Below, piece by piece: positions 26,166-36,726 of a DNA stretch of 64,000 bases. How positions within the stretch are numbered: the first letter of the stretch is position 1; the number at the start of each line of letters is the position of its first letter. The DNA lies in NCBI GenBank assembly GCA_021396245.1, contig WNYE01000107.1:54839-118838 (forward strand), written 5' to 3'. Source of the stretch: Sporothrix humicola (Eukaryota > Ascomycota > Sordariomycetes > Ophiostomatales > Ophiostomataceae). The position numbers were made by a program, and so were the translations under genes. The notes below the pieces were generated by a model. The model ran no database searches. It was not told where the DNA came from and saw nothing but the letters and a program-made list of their open reading frames with translations.

Positions 26166-27860
26166 ATGAAAGGGCGCGATGACGCTCTTTCTGCGGGAAC
26201 GGGGCCCGGCAGAAGCAGTAATGCTACCAGCGGAAATCCTGGCGGCGACAAGGCTGTAGGTGGCAGTGGAGGCAACGACGGCATCTACGGAGGCATAGTG
26301 TACCCCGGTATACTCCCAGCAGTCCCCACCGACGGCGTCCCGGTAATTCCAGACAAGGACCGGCGCACAAATGCAGCAACAGCAGCCTCAGCGGCCGGTG
26401 TCCGTGCTTTGTCGGCTCAGGCCCTGCAGTTCTACTTCCGTGCGCCAGTCAAGGCATTCTTTCGCACACGGGTAGACTACCTAGCGTATGCACGGGGTCC
26501 GGACGGCGGATTTGGAGCCAACGCAGCTGGTTCCTCATCACGTCTTCGGACGTGGTTGAGTGGCACAACACCCGGCGTGTTGACGCTTGCAATCAAGAGA
26601 CACGGCTGGTCCGTTGTGCCAGACCAAGTTATGCCACCGCTAATGGCGAACGTTGGCGTGGCGGCCGTTTTATACACAAGCTATCTGCAAATCCTGGCCC
26701 GACTGCATCCAGAAAGCGGACAAGCACGACGACGGGTGTATCCTCCACCATCGCCCACAGAAACGTTCGTGGCCGGCTTCCTCGCTGGCAGCATACAAAG
26801 CCTGGTGGCTGCACCGCTAGACGCTATCCAAGCACGATATGACCACCGAGAAGTAGCCGCCGGCACCATTGGAAATGGAAATGGCAAACCGCAAAGCATG
26901 TGGGCGTTTAGTGCGGCGAAGCTTCGCGAGATTGGATTGCGAGGCATCTTTGCCGGCTGGGGCCTGTCATTTGTCAAGGACAGCTTCGGCAACGGCGTGT
27001 TCTTTTCGGTGTTTGAGTACGTCAAGGCGCAGAGTTACTATAGCTTTGTGGCGTACTACTACGGCGCCCTTGACGGATCGAAGATCCTCGAGCAACAAAT
27101 CCGCGAACAAACGGCAGAAAAACGGAAGCAAAAACGGCAGCAGTGGGTGCAAGGGCAGGTCAACAATGCCGAAGCTTGCATAGAGGAGGCAAAGCACTCT
27201 ATCCACGGCAATAAAGACCATCCATCGCATCAACACTCGGCAATACCGCTGATACCCAAGGCTTGGGCAGAAGCTCGGGCAAAGGAAAAGGCGGAAAAGG
27301 AAGCAGATATGCCCGTTGTTATCAGGCCACACTATGCCCTTGAACCAACTTTCCTATTGTTGGCAGGTGTCAGTGCGTCGTTTGCACAGCAAGTCTTGTT
27401 GCACCCACTTACACACTTCCAAGTTGTCCATTGGGATATGCTCGAAGATCTAGACGCTGCAGTCAAGGCCGACCGAGAAGCTGCAGCTGCACGTGCAGCA
27501 GCATCAAAACTGGCCAAAGGGAATGGTACAACCGCCGGCGAAGGTACTGGAAATGGCATATCAAGGAGCGACGGCTTACGGAGTCGTATAAACCAGATAT
27601 TCAGTCTGCCACGGTTTCATTTCATGCGGACATACTACCACGCCTATCTACAATCCCTTGGAAAGTGTACGGATATGGCTGCCGCGGAGGGTCGTTCATT
27701 GACGTCTTGGCTCTACCGTGGCTTCTGGTGGAACGCCATCAGACAAGTTCCGAGCACAAGTGCAGGGCTGATCATATTCGAACTGCTGCGGCGAAAGTAT
27801 GGCATGGAAGGCGAGGAAGTCCGAATTAACCAAGACGGCTACGACATCCTGCTGCGGTAG
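26166..27860 (+). CDS. Mitochondrial carrier family (SLC25-like) protein, long form
   Basis: Intronless, 564 aa. Carrier hallmarks are visible: a repeat start FVAGFLAGSIQSLVAAPLDAIQAR (P-x-D with following basic residue) at residues about 199-222, then GLRGIFAGWGLSFVKDSFGN with FFSVFEYVK, the usual second half of a carrier repeat, and near the C-terminus LTSWLYRGFWWNAIRQVPS with FELLRRKYG, another repeat end. Known carriers are about 300 aa with three repeats in the mitochondrial inner membrane. This one is extended by a Gly-rich N-terminus and a highly charged insert (about residues 315-385, EKRKQKRQQW and AREKAEKEAD). The first repeat is degenerate (FYFRAPVKAFFRTRVDYLAYAR). Substrate cannot be predicted. 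The start at 26166 is the first ATG in frame. Large flanking spacers give no operon-like context. Confidence 0.8.
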   Translation: MKGRDDALSAGTGPGRSSNATSGNPGGDKAVGGSGGNDGIYGGIVYPGILPAVPTDGVPVIPDKDRRTNAATAASAAGVRALSAQALQFYFRAPVKAFFRTRVDYLAYARGPDGGFGANAAGSSSRLRTWLSGTTPGVLTLAIKRHGWSVVPDQVMPPLMANVGVAAVLYTSYLQILARLHPESGQARRRVYPPPSPTETFVAGFLAGSIQSLVAAPLDAIQARYDHREVAAGTIGNGNGKPQSMWAFSAAKLREIGLRGIFAGWGLSFVKDSFGNGVFFSVFEYVKAQSYYSFVAYYYGALDGSKILEQQIREQTAEKRKQKRQQWVQGQVNNAEACIEEAKHSIHGNKDHPSHQHSAIPLIPKAWAEARAKEKAEKEADMPVVIRPHYALEPTFLLLAGVSASFAQQVLLHPLTHFQVVHWDMLEDLDAAVKADREAAAARAAASKLAKGNGTTAGEGTGNGISRSDGLRSRINQIFSLPRFHFMRTYYHAYLQSLGKCTDMAAAEGRSLTSWLYRGFWWNAIRQVPSTSAGLIIFELLRRKYGMEGEEVRINQDGYDILLR

Positions 27861-28148
27861 GACGGTGCATATGTTTTCCTCCTATTTTCTTTGTATATTC
27901 TCTTCTCTCTTACCGGGTTATGTCGGGACCATTTCTTCAATTTTAGGACAGTATAGCATTAGACGGCGTTGATTTTATTATTATTCTCCCTTCTCGATAT
28001 ATTTCATAGGGCAGCTCCCCAAGCGATCTTTCCTCAATACCAAGATTACATACAACCAATACATACATATGAAATGAAATAAATTACACGTAAAACCAAC
28101 CCTCATATTACCCTTCCCGAGATTGCTGCACCTCCGTATGGTTGCTGT

Positions 28149-29405
28149 CTAGTCTTCACCTGGAAAATCACCGTCTTCGTCACTTGGTAATCCAGTTGGC
28201 TGTGCCGGCTGTTCTGGGCCTGCTGGCGTGGGAGGTGACAGGTTGACAGGTGGCTGGGAGACTGTGTTTGTCAACGCAGGCGGCTGAGGGAAGACTGTCG
28301 GGCTCGGGTTGCGGTGAATGGATGATGTCAACGGCGAGTCAGACACCGTCGGAGTACAGCCACCGGCTCCAGGTGTTCCAGCCACAGTCTCTGTCACATT
28401 GACGGTCTGGGTGAATTCGACAGTGCTTGTTGATATTTCAATCCGGGTCAAGTTGACAGTCGTAGTTGTCTTTAACGTTGTGAATACAGTCTCGGTTGTG
28501 GTTGCCGGGCCAGTTGCAGCCTCCGTGGTTGTAGCTGTCTCAAAAACGGTCGAAGTCAACGTGTCCGTGGTTGTGTCGGTTGCTATAGCGGTGGCAGTAG
28601 AAGTTGCAGTCGCGGTTTCCGTGGCTGTGATCGTAGCCGTGGTATCAACGACATTTGTGCTTTCGACAGTAATGAAGGAGGTCGAGTTGAACGTAAGAGT
28701 TTGACGTTCAGTGACTACTGTCGTCATCGCACATACGGCACCGGTCCCAGTAGCTGACAATGTAGCCGTGGCCTGCGCTGATGAGTTTGTCCACAGTGGT
28801 GTGTTGTAGACGGTCGTTGTGATAGGTGCAGCCGTCGTATTTGCCCAGGCCGTAGCATTGGCAGCTTGCGGTACCTGGACGGTCTCAAATATGACGCTCG
28901 TCACATTCACGGTGACAGTCGAGAAGAACGTGTACGTCTCGCTGTACCGTTCAGTCACAGGAGCAGCCGTGGCTGTGGCAGTTGTCGTGAATCCGACATA
29001 TTGTGTAGATGTCTCCACGTCTGTTTGAGTGACCGTGCTAGTCTTCGTTTCTACCTTTGTCGCAACTTTTGTTGTGGTCACGACCGCGGTTGACGTCACG
29101 TTGGTGTTGACTGAGCTTGTCAGCGTGAGCCATGTCGTCTCAGTGTCGGTCGTCTCGTATGTCTTTGTATAGTTGACTGTGACTCGTGCAAACGGCGCGT
29201 CGGAAACAAGAGGAGATGTGAGGGAGGCAGTTGGCGAAGCATTGGTGGATGACCGGTGGATTGTTGTAGATGTGATCGATTCGCCCACCTGATCTCGATC
29301 GACAAGATGGGCTACTTGATGGCCGTTTGGAACAGCAGCAGCGAGCTTCACCAAGGCAATTGCACAAACAGCGATGCTGCTAGAGATACCGGTGAGTATC
29401 ACCAT
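28149..29405 (-). CDS. Secreted Thr/Ser-rich protein (cell-wall or adhesin-like)
   Basis: Intronless, 418 aa. An N-terminal hydrophobic segment (residues about 5-24, ending LAAAVP) is a probable signal peptide. The bulk, residues 75-345, is Thr/Val/Ala-rich with repeats such as TATETATATSTATAIA and TTTTxVNLT and many N-x-S/T sequons, so heavy O- and N-glycosylation is expected. The tail is Pro-rich and ends in acidic residues (DEDGDFPGED). No hydrophobic GPI-attachment tail is present, so it is predicted to be secreted or non-covalently held in the wall rather than GPI-anchored. No enzymatic domain is visible. Proteins of this composition diverge fast, and homology is hard to judge by eye. 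Confidence 0.75.
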   Translation of the reverse strand: MVILTGISSSIAVCAIALVKLAAAVPNGHQVAHLVDRDQVGESITSTTIHRSSTNASPTASLTSPLVSDAPFARVTVNYTKTYETTDTETTWLTLTSSVNTNVTSTAVVTTTKVATKVETKTSTVTQTDVETSTQYVGFTTTATATAAPVTERYSETYTFFSTVTVNVTSVIFETVQVPQAANATAWANTTAAPITTTVYNTPLWTNSSAQATATLSATGTGAVCAMTTVVTERQTLTFNSTSFITVESTNVVDTTATITATETATATSTATAIATDTTTDTLTSTVFETATTTEAATGPATTTETVFTTLKTTTTVNLTRIEISTSTVEFTQTVNVTETVAGTPGAGGCTPTVSDSPLTSSIHRNPSPTVFPQPPALTNTVSQPPVNLSPPTPAGPEQPAQPTGLPSDEDGDFPGED

Positions 29406-29410
29406 GATGA

Positions 29411-30410
29411 TTAGCCTTGATGAGCAATAGTGAATATTGAAAAAAATTCAGGACGAATAGCTCCAAACCCACCAAATAAAAGAGCATCACAAACTGTATC
29501 CATATTGTTTGCTACCCCTGCATGGGATGTTGGGATTTATATCAGCTTGAACTCACCACGAGGTGTCATTCCCGAGAACAGGATCTCTGCCAAGACGGTA
29601 TATATATCATATGGAGTTCTTCCGTGCCTGTCGAAAAAAATTAGATTGTCAGAGAGGGGAACTGCGAAGCAGGAACGTGTGCCAAGGCAATGGGTAGAGG
29701 TACCTGATTGCAATAAAACCTGCAAGGGGCACAATTAAAGATCCAGATGCCATAGAGTGCAATATTGATTTTTTCATCCCATGTTCCGTATGATATCCCA
29801 TGTTCGACTATAGGGGAATTAATAACTCACAATTCGTTTTATCCCGAAGATAAACGAAGCCAAGGATACGATGTCCGAAACCATAATAGTCGTCTGGAAG
29901 AATATGAAGATAAAGAGGATAGTTGGGCCTACCCGTGAAAGCATGGTTCTATTGATATTAGATCACGGACAACATATATATTGTCTGTCAAGGACGGGAG
30001 ATAAATCAATATGGGAAGAATGGGAAGGCCACTTACACTCGGTAGTATTGGGACAATGAGGCGGCAGGAGACCATATATCCCGGTGTTCCTTGCATCAGG
30101 CTAAGTTGTCCATGCTGACCGTAAAATGTCCCGACACGGCTGTGTGCTATCGTCAGGCAGTGGGAACATCGAATATTTGTGATAGGAGAATATATCACTG
30201 AGAAAACGTGATTGATTCCTGTTTTACTTCTCGGTGTAATAAATCGTGATTTTATCCATGCGGCCTCTTTGGGCGCCGCCCATGATGCTCGTACCGTCTT
30301 CTACGGCTCTCAATTCCTCACCCCCCGGTATCCGGCTCGTCGCCAGCATCGCCATATTGCTGCAGGGGCAGGGGATGGACAGGTTATTTATCGACGTTCT
30401 TGACGACATG
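29411..30410 (-). pseudogene. Candidate multi-exon membrane-protein gene, model unresolved
   Basis: AT-rich minus-strand stretch with a chain of exon-like pieces. Frame-compatible pieces are 29870-29948 (hydrophobic, TILFIFIFFQTTIMVS), 29704-29807, 29557-29627 (HGRTPYDIYTVLAEILFSG) and 29411-29517 (ending FTIAHQG then TAA). Donors GTAAGT, GTACCT and GTGAGT and acceptors CAG/TAG keep phase between them. An alternative donor GTGAGT at about 29840 also keeps frame with an exon starting near 29722. The 5' part (30037 upward to an ATG near 30410) could not be joined without an in-frame stop or a non-YAG acceptor. It may be a real small transmembrane protein, or a decayed gene; the pseudogene type is used because no intact model was found. 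The family is not recognised. Confidence 0.3.
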
Positions 30411-31533
30411 AAAGTTGGTAGAGTTTGTCGTTGTAAAGTAATATTGGCTTATCGGTGAATGGGTCCGCATTGCTGGTCCCAACGCCACATCAACAGCAAT
30501 TGCTACCGTTGTTTCTAAAAGATGATTTGATTAGTTTATGTGCAGCCTTGTCCGTAAGAAACCCACGCATAAGCATGTGGAAACAGCCTTGGCTGTTCCT
30601 GGGTGATGAATGCTGCGTATAACCTATACCATTTTGTCATGTTTCCTCGGCATCTGATGGCTCTCAGTACCTAAAGCTGCACAAGGATCGGCTGTTACCC
30701 GTCGGTACACAGTAGTCTGAGACTGTCGTCGTCTTCGTCTTCGGTGGTATTGTCGTTGTTATTGTATCTCCATTCGTGGCAACCCCTGTCGTGAACTGCT
30801 GTTCTCCGCATTTGCGGATTTACAGACTGGGTTAGAAAGCCGGGCTCGAAAACGAGTACGACAACCTGGGCGAACGCTTGATGCTTCCAGTTCTTTTCTC
30901 CCGTTTCTTGGTCCGCACTGGTCTCGGGTTTCTCCACGTTTTGGGTCGCTAGGTCGGCCGTAGCTTGGCTCTTGGTTCGAACTTGATTTGGATGGTGTGT
31001 TGGAGAAAAGTGTGTGTTAGCTGTCACTCTGGAGCTCGGTTGCACTAACGAATACGGGTACGATTACGCCGTAACAGACAGCCGGTGGGGTGCCACAAAC
31101 TTGCCTCCAAGAACCCTTGCCGCGAGAACACGATACCACAGAAAAACAATAAAATGGAGATGTCGATAGATCATGTGGAGAAGAGGGGTAAATGTGTTTT
31201 ATTTGTGCACACCATCGCACCTTCCTCAGGCTGACGAGTGGGCCAAATGTGGAAGGCACGACGAACCAGGTGCGTTCAGAGGCAAGCTGCCAACTTGGGA
31301 TGTGATACTGCTTGCGGAGTCCAGAATGTAGAATTTTGTCGAGACGCAGAGGACTATAAAATACATCGTTGATCCTGCTTCTGGCAATGGTTAGAACCGC
31401 CTCGGGAACACCCGTACATCTAACAGACACACTTAGCTGACCTTCTTGTCATCCCTACTGCCGTCTCCCGCTTTTGCAATCCACTCCTTTACCTATCCCA
31501 TCAGCAATCCATAATCTTTCGACAATCCTCACA
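30411..31533. other. Intergenic region upstream of the SDR gene
   Basis: No supported gene. Two minus-strand frames (30695-31045 and 31017-31430) overlap each other and show no recognisable motif. The last 100 bases are a pyrimidine-rich leader before the ATG at 31534. Confidence 0.45.
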
Positions 31534-32346
31534 ATGGCATCCACAAAAATGTCCGTCGTCGTCACCGGCGCTGCCAACGGTCTCGGCAAGGCGGTTGCCA
31601 CCGAGTTCCTGAAGCGCGGCTGGCAGGTGGCCCTTGTCGACATTGCTGCCGACAAGTTGGCTGCTGCTGTCGAGGAGCTCAAGGGTCTTGGCCATCCCGG
31701 TGAGGCACTAGCTGTCGAGGCCGACATCACCAGCGAGGAATCCGCCAAGGCCATCTTCGACAAGAGCGTGGCCGTGTTCGGCCAGGTCGATGCTCTTGTC
31801 AACTGCGCGGGTATTATGGACAAGTTCCACGCCGTCGGCGAGCAGGACGTCGGTCTGTGGAACAAGGTGATCGATGTCAACCTCAATGGCGCATTCCTGC
31901 TGTCTCGGGCTGCTGTCCAGGAGTTCTTGCGGACCGAGGGCCGCGTCGTCCGCAACGGTGATGCATCGGGCGAGGTCAAGACGGGCGGTGCCATCATCAA
32001 CATTGCCTCGATCGCTGCCTTCCGTGGCGGTGCCGCCGGCGTCGCTTACACAACAAGCAAATTTGCCGTCCTGGGTCTGACCACAAGCACGGCTGCCGCA
32101 TACGCTCGCCAAGGCATCCGGTGCAACGCCATCTGCCCAGGCGGCATGGCCACGAACATTGCCGAGGAGTTCGACTACAGTAGCCTGGGCCAGCTGTTCA
32201 GCTCGGTGATGAAGATCAACGAAGTGTCTGCAGGCCTGTCGGACGTTGGCCGTCTTGGTCGCCTGGTGGCCTTCCTGTGCGGCGAGGATGGCCAGGACAT
32301 CAACGGCGCTGTGATCAAGGTTGACCGCGGCTGGACCGCTGTCTAA
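31534..32346 (+). CDS. Short-chain dehydrogenase/reductase (classical SDR)
   Basis: Intronless, 270 aa, the usual length of classical SDRs. Visible motifs: the cofactor-binding TGAANGLG (residues 11-18), NCAG (NxAG block), VIDVNLNGAF, catalytic Ser159 in IINIAS, Tyr172 and Lys176 in YTTSK, and IRCNAICPGGMATNI downstream of it. The LVDIAADK segment after the second strand has an acidic residue, which suggests preference for NAD(H) over NADP(H). The protein is predicted to be a cytosolic oxidoreductase of an alcohol or ketone; substrate unknown. The start at 31534 is chosen over the upstream in-frame ATG (31474) because the Rossmann fold begins directly after it and the context ACAATGG is good. 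Codon usage is strongly GC3-biased, as in highly expressed fungal genes. Confidence 0.9.
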   Translation: MASTKMSVVVTGAANGLGKAVATEFLKRGWQVALVDIAADKLAAAVEELKGLGHPGEALAVEADITSEESAKAIFDKSVAVFGQVDALVNCAGIMDKFHAVGEQDVGLWNKVIDVNLNGAFLLSRAAVQEFLRTEGRVVRNGDASGEVKTGGAIINIASIAAFRGGAAGVAYTTSKFAVLGLTTSTAAAYARQGIRCNAICPGGMATNIAEEFDYSSLGQLFSSVMKINEVSAGLSDVGRLGRLVAFLCGEDGQDINGAVIKVDRGWTAV

Positions 32347-34640
32347 GGTGATCGATAGCCAGTCTACTTGCGGTCTCTACAGTTATCCCCTCCTCTATAT
32401 TCTCAACACCTCGTCCATATTTTTATTGTTGCTTGCATCGCTTCGAGGAAGCTACGCAGTCGGTGCATTGATTGACACAGTTCTCTTATATCTACATTCG
32501 GAGGTTTCGAGCATCGGAAAGGGTTGCTTGGTACGGACAGAAGTATTGGATGGCAGAGGAAGACGTTTCGGTGGATGGGCGATGGGAACTCTGAAGCGAA
32601 TCCGTAGGATCCTAAACAAGAAGATCAAATTTAATGAATCCAATCATCAAGCGGTGCACAACAACCAATCAATGGACAAGGTGAATCGTCAACGGACTCG
32701 TTTGTAAATTGTAAATAGGTCGTTTGATGTTTGCCCACCCAGAAAAAAAAAAGACGTGCCATAGAAAATGGGCACACAACGCGGCGCAGAAATTATTCCA
32801 GCCCGCACGTAGAGTAGCTTCTTCTTTTCCCTAGCAACCAGATGAATAAATACAAAAAGGCAGAGTCTAGCAGGAAATAGACTACCAAAGCTACAGGGGC
32901 TAAAAAGATACAATGTACAAGTACAGACGATGGCCTTGGTAACGCCGCGAGCCACACACCCAGACTGATATTTGCTGCCGGTAAACATGCCCCAAAGATA
33001 AGCGTGGATTGAATCCATGGAGAGTCTCTCGTGTACAGCGTCAAAACGCACGAATGTGTAACAAGGTTGAAATGAATAACGAAAAAAATCTATTTCGCGT
33101 CCCACATCATGTAGAATACTGTACCCTCCGTGGAAGCTTCCTGCACTCTGCCGAAAAGCTAGGGAATACTCGCAGTGACAGAATCTGCTCGTCCGCCTAT
33201 CGTACCTTCCTCATACGAATAGCACAAAATATAACGCGCACGCTTACAGCCCCATGAGGGAGAAAAACGCCATTTGGCCCATAATGCTATGGGCCAACCT
33301 AGACACGCAAATACATATAAATAATGGAAATGAAAGCTTTGGCAACTATTACATAGTGACTCTGTCATCGTAAGAGTATAGAGTCTATGCTGCCTGTGCC
33401 TACATACGTCCAAGGGTGATGTAAAACCACACCGCATTCCGTGACGCGACGTAGGAAAAGAAAGTAGGCGCTGCTCCAGAAAAGGCGAGGGTAATCCGCC
33501 ATTTTTTCTTCACCTTCAACGTTTTTCGTGCCAGTAGCCTAGCATATCAACTCGATCAAGGGCCTGACCCTGAGTCCACTCCAAAACGAAAAGAGACAGA
33601 ACACCACAGTGACCAGCAGTCATCTTCTTTCTTCGCGAGGAAGGTGCAACCCACACTCCTTCTCCATGAAGTAAATATTTACAGCATTGCGTGGTCATAG
33701 GACCCTTTTCACGGGTTCACACGGGTTCACACTCTCATGTCTGCCTGGGCTCGCTTTTGCCATCGTGCAGAACTGTTTATGTTAAAGACTCCACTGTACA
33801 AGAGCGCATTTTTGCCCATGAGTTCTGCCTAATACGCTCTTGCCTCTGTTCCGAAAACATCCACTCGTGTTTATTTTCAGATTCAAACCGATGTTGGTTA
33901 TGATAATGCTGTGAATCTGGCAGTCCGTTCATTTTCTCGAGTCTTTTGTCCGCCTTTCACGGTATTTTATTCTTGTCGAGTCAACCTCGCATCGACTTGC
34001 TCTACAACCCCCTTGCCTCCTTACCTCGCCGCATTTTATTAAATCTACTTCATCGTCGTGCAAAGTGTTTTTTACGAAGAATTTCCTCATTTCTTCGCTA
34101 CATCTTTGATATTTTGTCTTCAAACATCACGACTACTTCTTCTGTTTCCCCTCAATCCGTCGGGCCTTTGACGTTGATGAGATCGGTCCCCGTCCTTTTC
34201 TATCTTTTGCTCCGTTCACACACACAGCAAAGGCATCTCAACGTTGCCTTGTCTTGTCCACAAGAAAATCATTGAGCTTTGTTTATGTTTCTACTTTCAC
34301 CTGTTCTCGATACCCTCACTCGGTCGGGTGTTTGTCGTTGAAGACTTCGCTCTGTCGTCTTTTCTTTTATTGCTTTTAAACGCACAGCGAGAACTTTCTC
34401 AACGCAACTTCATCTTATTCACAAGCAACATCATTGAGCTCTCTTTCCCGCCAGCTTGATCCAAGTTGCCAGTGCTTATCCTATCGACAATCCCTCGTTC
34501 ACTACAATACCTGCATCGTTTCGTTTGGCTTCCACAAGCTTCATTTACCACATCGTTTCGGGTAAGACAAGTCCTTTCACACACCAGTCTACTTGTTTGT
34601 TTTCTGACGTCTAGCAGCATCCGTTTGAGAAACTGCGAGA
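32347..34640. other. 2.3 kb intergenic region with pyrimidine-rich leader
   Basis: No supported gene. The right half (about 33900-34640) is strongly pyrimidine-rich and contains two diverged tandem copies of a roughly 130 bp unit, described separately. It probably includes a long 5' untranslated leader of the amidoligase gene. A short perfect direct repeat of ACGGGTTCAC occurs near 33710-33730. Confidence 0.5.
34149..34440 (+). repeat. Diverged tandem duplication upstream of amidoligase gene
   Basis: Unit 1 (34149-34278) and unit 2 (34313-34440) align across nearly their whole length: both begin CCCTCA-TC-GTCGGG, continue TTTG-CGTTGA, then a T/C-rich core, then CACAGC, TCTCAACG, CACAAG and end ATCATTGAGCT. 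The copies are heavily diverged but collinear. They sit 200-490 bp before the start codon, so they lie in the promoter or 5' leader. Confidence 0.75.
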
Positions 34641-36726
34641 ATGCTTGATTTATTTTCGCACGAGATCGGTGATGAGGATGATGAAATGGCCATGGCTCGC
34701 CGGAGTCGCGTATTTGAAGAAACTTCGGACCATGATCAAATCATCACTCCTTCTTCGCCAATTGATATTCCCGGGCCCTCTCGTCGCCGCCTCCCTCAGA
34801 ACGGCCCCAGCGGGATATCCCTCCTCATCCAAGGAGAAGAACGTCGGGCAAGCCAGGCTCCCAACCACGGCTCTAATCCTGTTCATCCAACCCCGCAGGC
34901 CGTAAGCTACCAGCCTCAACCCACAGCCGATGAGCTCGCCGACTGCGAGCATGCCTACGCTGGCCATAACTACACAGGCAAAACGCCTTCCGAGATCGCG
35001 CAGGAAGTCAAAAGCTGGAATTGCGATTTGCCCATTCCGGCCCAGAAAGACATTGTCCCCGAACACAATGGGCCGCCAGTGACCGTCGGAGCCGAATGGG
35101 AATGCCTTATCGATCCGCAGTCAAGCCCATATGGATCCATAAATGAGATTCCGGCGACTGACAAGCCCGCACCCATAGTTGGATATCGTGACGCCCTGAA
35201 CAACTCCCCACAGGTCCATCATGTGGTTATGGCGCTCAGCAAGGCAGGCTTCAAAGCGGCAACGGCAGCAGAGATCAGCTGCGCGCTCTCCGATTTGACC
35301 TACTGTAACAAGAGATTCCCTGATGTGGATTTGCGTCAATCTCGCAATGCACGCTTCAACCAGTACGTCGTTGTGAGTGTGGACGCCAGTGTTTGTGACG
35401 ACCGGTGGAATCATGAGCACCAGAGGTGGAAAGCCATCGAGATTTCTTCGCAGGTCGTGACCATTGACCGCCTGGATGAGATTCGCGCGGCCTTTTCTGT
35501 GATCCTCGAGACCTTCCGCGTCAAAGTCAATGGCAGTTACGGGCTGCATGTGGTAAGTTCTTTCCCCTTTTACTCCTGTCTTCATGCCGCCTGTACGCGA
35601 ATTTATTCTAACAGATCAAAAGCACGTCGGAAACGGCCTTCGTGGCTTTAGCAATGTGTGGCTGCGTTCTGTCGCTGCGCTTGTCTGGGCTTCCTCACCC
35701 CTTTTTGACTCTTTTCACCCGTCGTCCCGCGGCCCCTGCAATGCCCATGCCCGCGGCCTACGTTATTTCTCCACGCTAGCCACAGATCACCTCACTTTGT
35801 CCGTTGAAGGCGGCAACCAAGACCCCGCTAACGACTACTTCTCCAGCCAGCCGGATCATGATCTGAGACCAGCCCTTAACTATCACGTCCCAGGACCGAG
35901 ACCTGGCCGCCCCTCCGTTGCTTACGGGCCTGTACCCCCCCTTGCCGATTCCCACCCCCATTCCGCGGCTGCAGAGGCGAATGGTGCTTGGAAGATCACC
36001 GGGGAACTGAACCGCGAGGGCTTCTGCCCAGAGTGTGCCTCAGACATCCATATGCCCTGGCGGGGTGTGGTCCGGCTGCTTGACTCTCCAAAGTCGCGTG
36101 AGACCCTTCGTCTCCTTCGTAACGCAACGGCCTTGGGTGGCAGACTCAGCTATAACTTCGACAATCTCCGCAGTCAAGGCAGTGAACTCACGAGTCAGCC
36201 GCGAACAATTGAGTTTCGCCAGCACGCAGGCACCACCGACGTCGACGAGATCTGCCATTGGGCTTCTGTTTGCGCAGCCATTGTCTCTGCGTCACGCCCT
36301 GTTCTGGCCAAGGACCGGCCAGAAATGGCCGGAATCGCTCATGCTAACAACCCAAAGGTTGTGGACGTCGCATTGAAGTCCATTCGTGGCTGCCTCAACC
36401 AGACTCAATATGACGTTTACGATGTTCTACTGGACATTGGAGCCAAGGACCAGTATGCTTATTATCTCCGCGACCACTTGCACTTTGCCGACCAGCCAAC
36501 CGCTCAGGAACGTCTAGAGGCTATCCCGAATGACGAGACCCTTCGCCATGAGCACAACGTGGCCCGTCCCAACGCCCCGTGGCAGCAAAATCTCGAGGAG
36601 CTTGGGCACACCATCCAGGGTGTGGCCCGTGGCACATCCGAGACCATCCGGGAGACAGTTGGAGAGGTAGTGCAGGGAATTTCGAATTTCGCAGCTCGAC
36701 TGAACCTTGGCCAAGGTAGTCTGTAG
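34641..36726 (+). CDS. Amidoligase-family protein (COOH-NH2 ligase fold)
   Basis: Model join(34641..35552,35623..36726), 671 aa. Family signals: VTVGAEWECLI (the G-x-E-x-E type metal/ATP-binding opening) at residues about 150-160; GLHVHVGNG, rebuilt exactly across the intron at about residues 301-309; FHPSSRG; and RTIEFRQHAGTTDVDEI near residues 500-520. These match the fungal amidoligase_2 class, related to glutamine synthetase and gamma-glutamylcysteine ligase folds, which couple ATP hydrolysis to amide-bond formation. The substrate is not known for fungal members. The first 120 residues are disordered (acidic, then Pro-rich), and the last 40 hold a short amphipathic helix repeat (TIQGVARGTSETIRETV). 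The intron needs an AAG acceptor at 35620-35622; the nearer CAG would destroy the frame. Flanks carry diverged tandem repeats on both sides. No obvious partner gene is adjacent. Confidence 0.85.

Noticed and set aside
30695..31430. Two overlapping minus-strand frames upstream of the SDR gene
   Set aside because: No recognisable domain and no way to splice them into one coherent protein.
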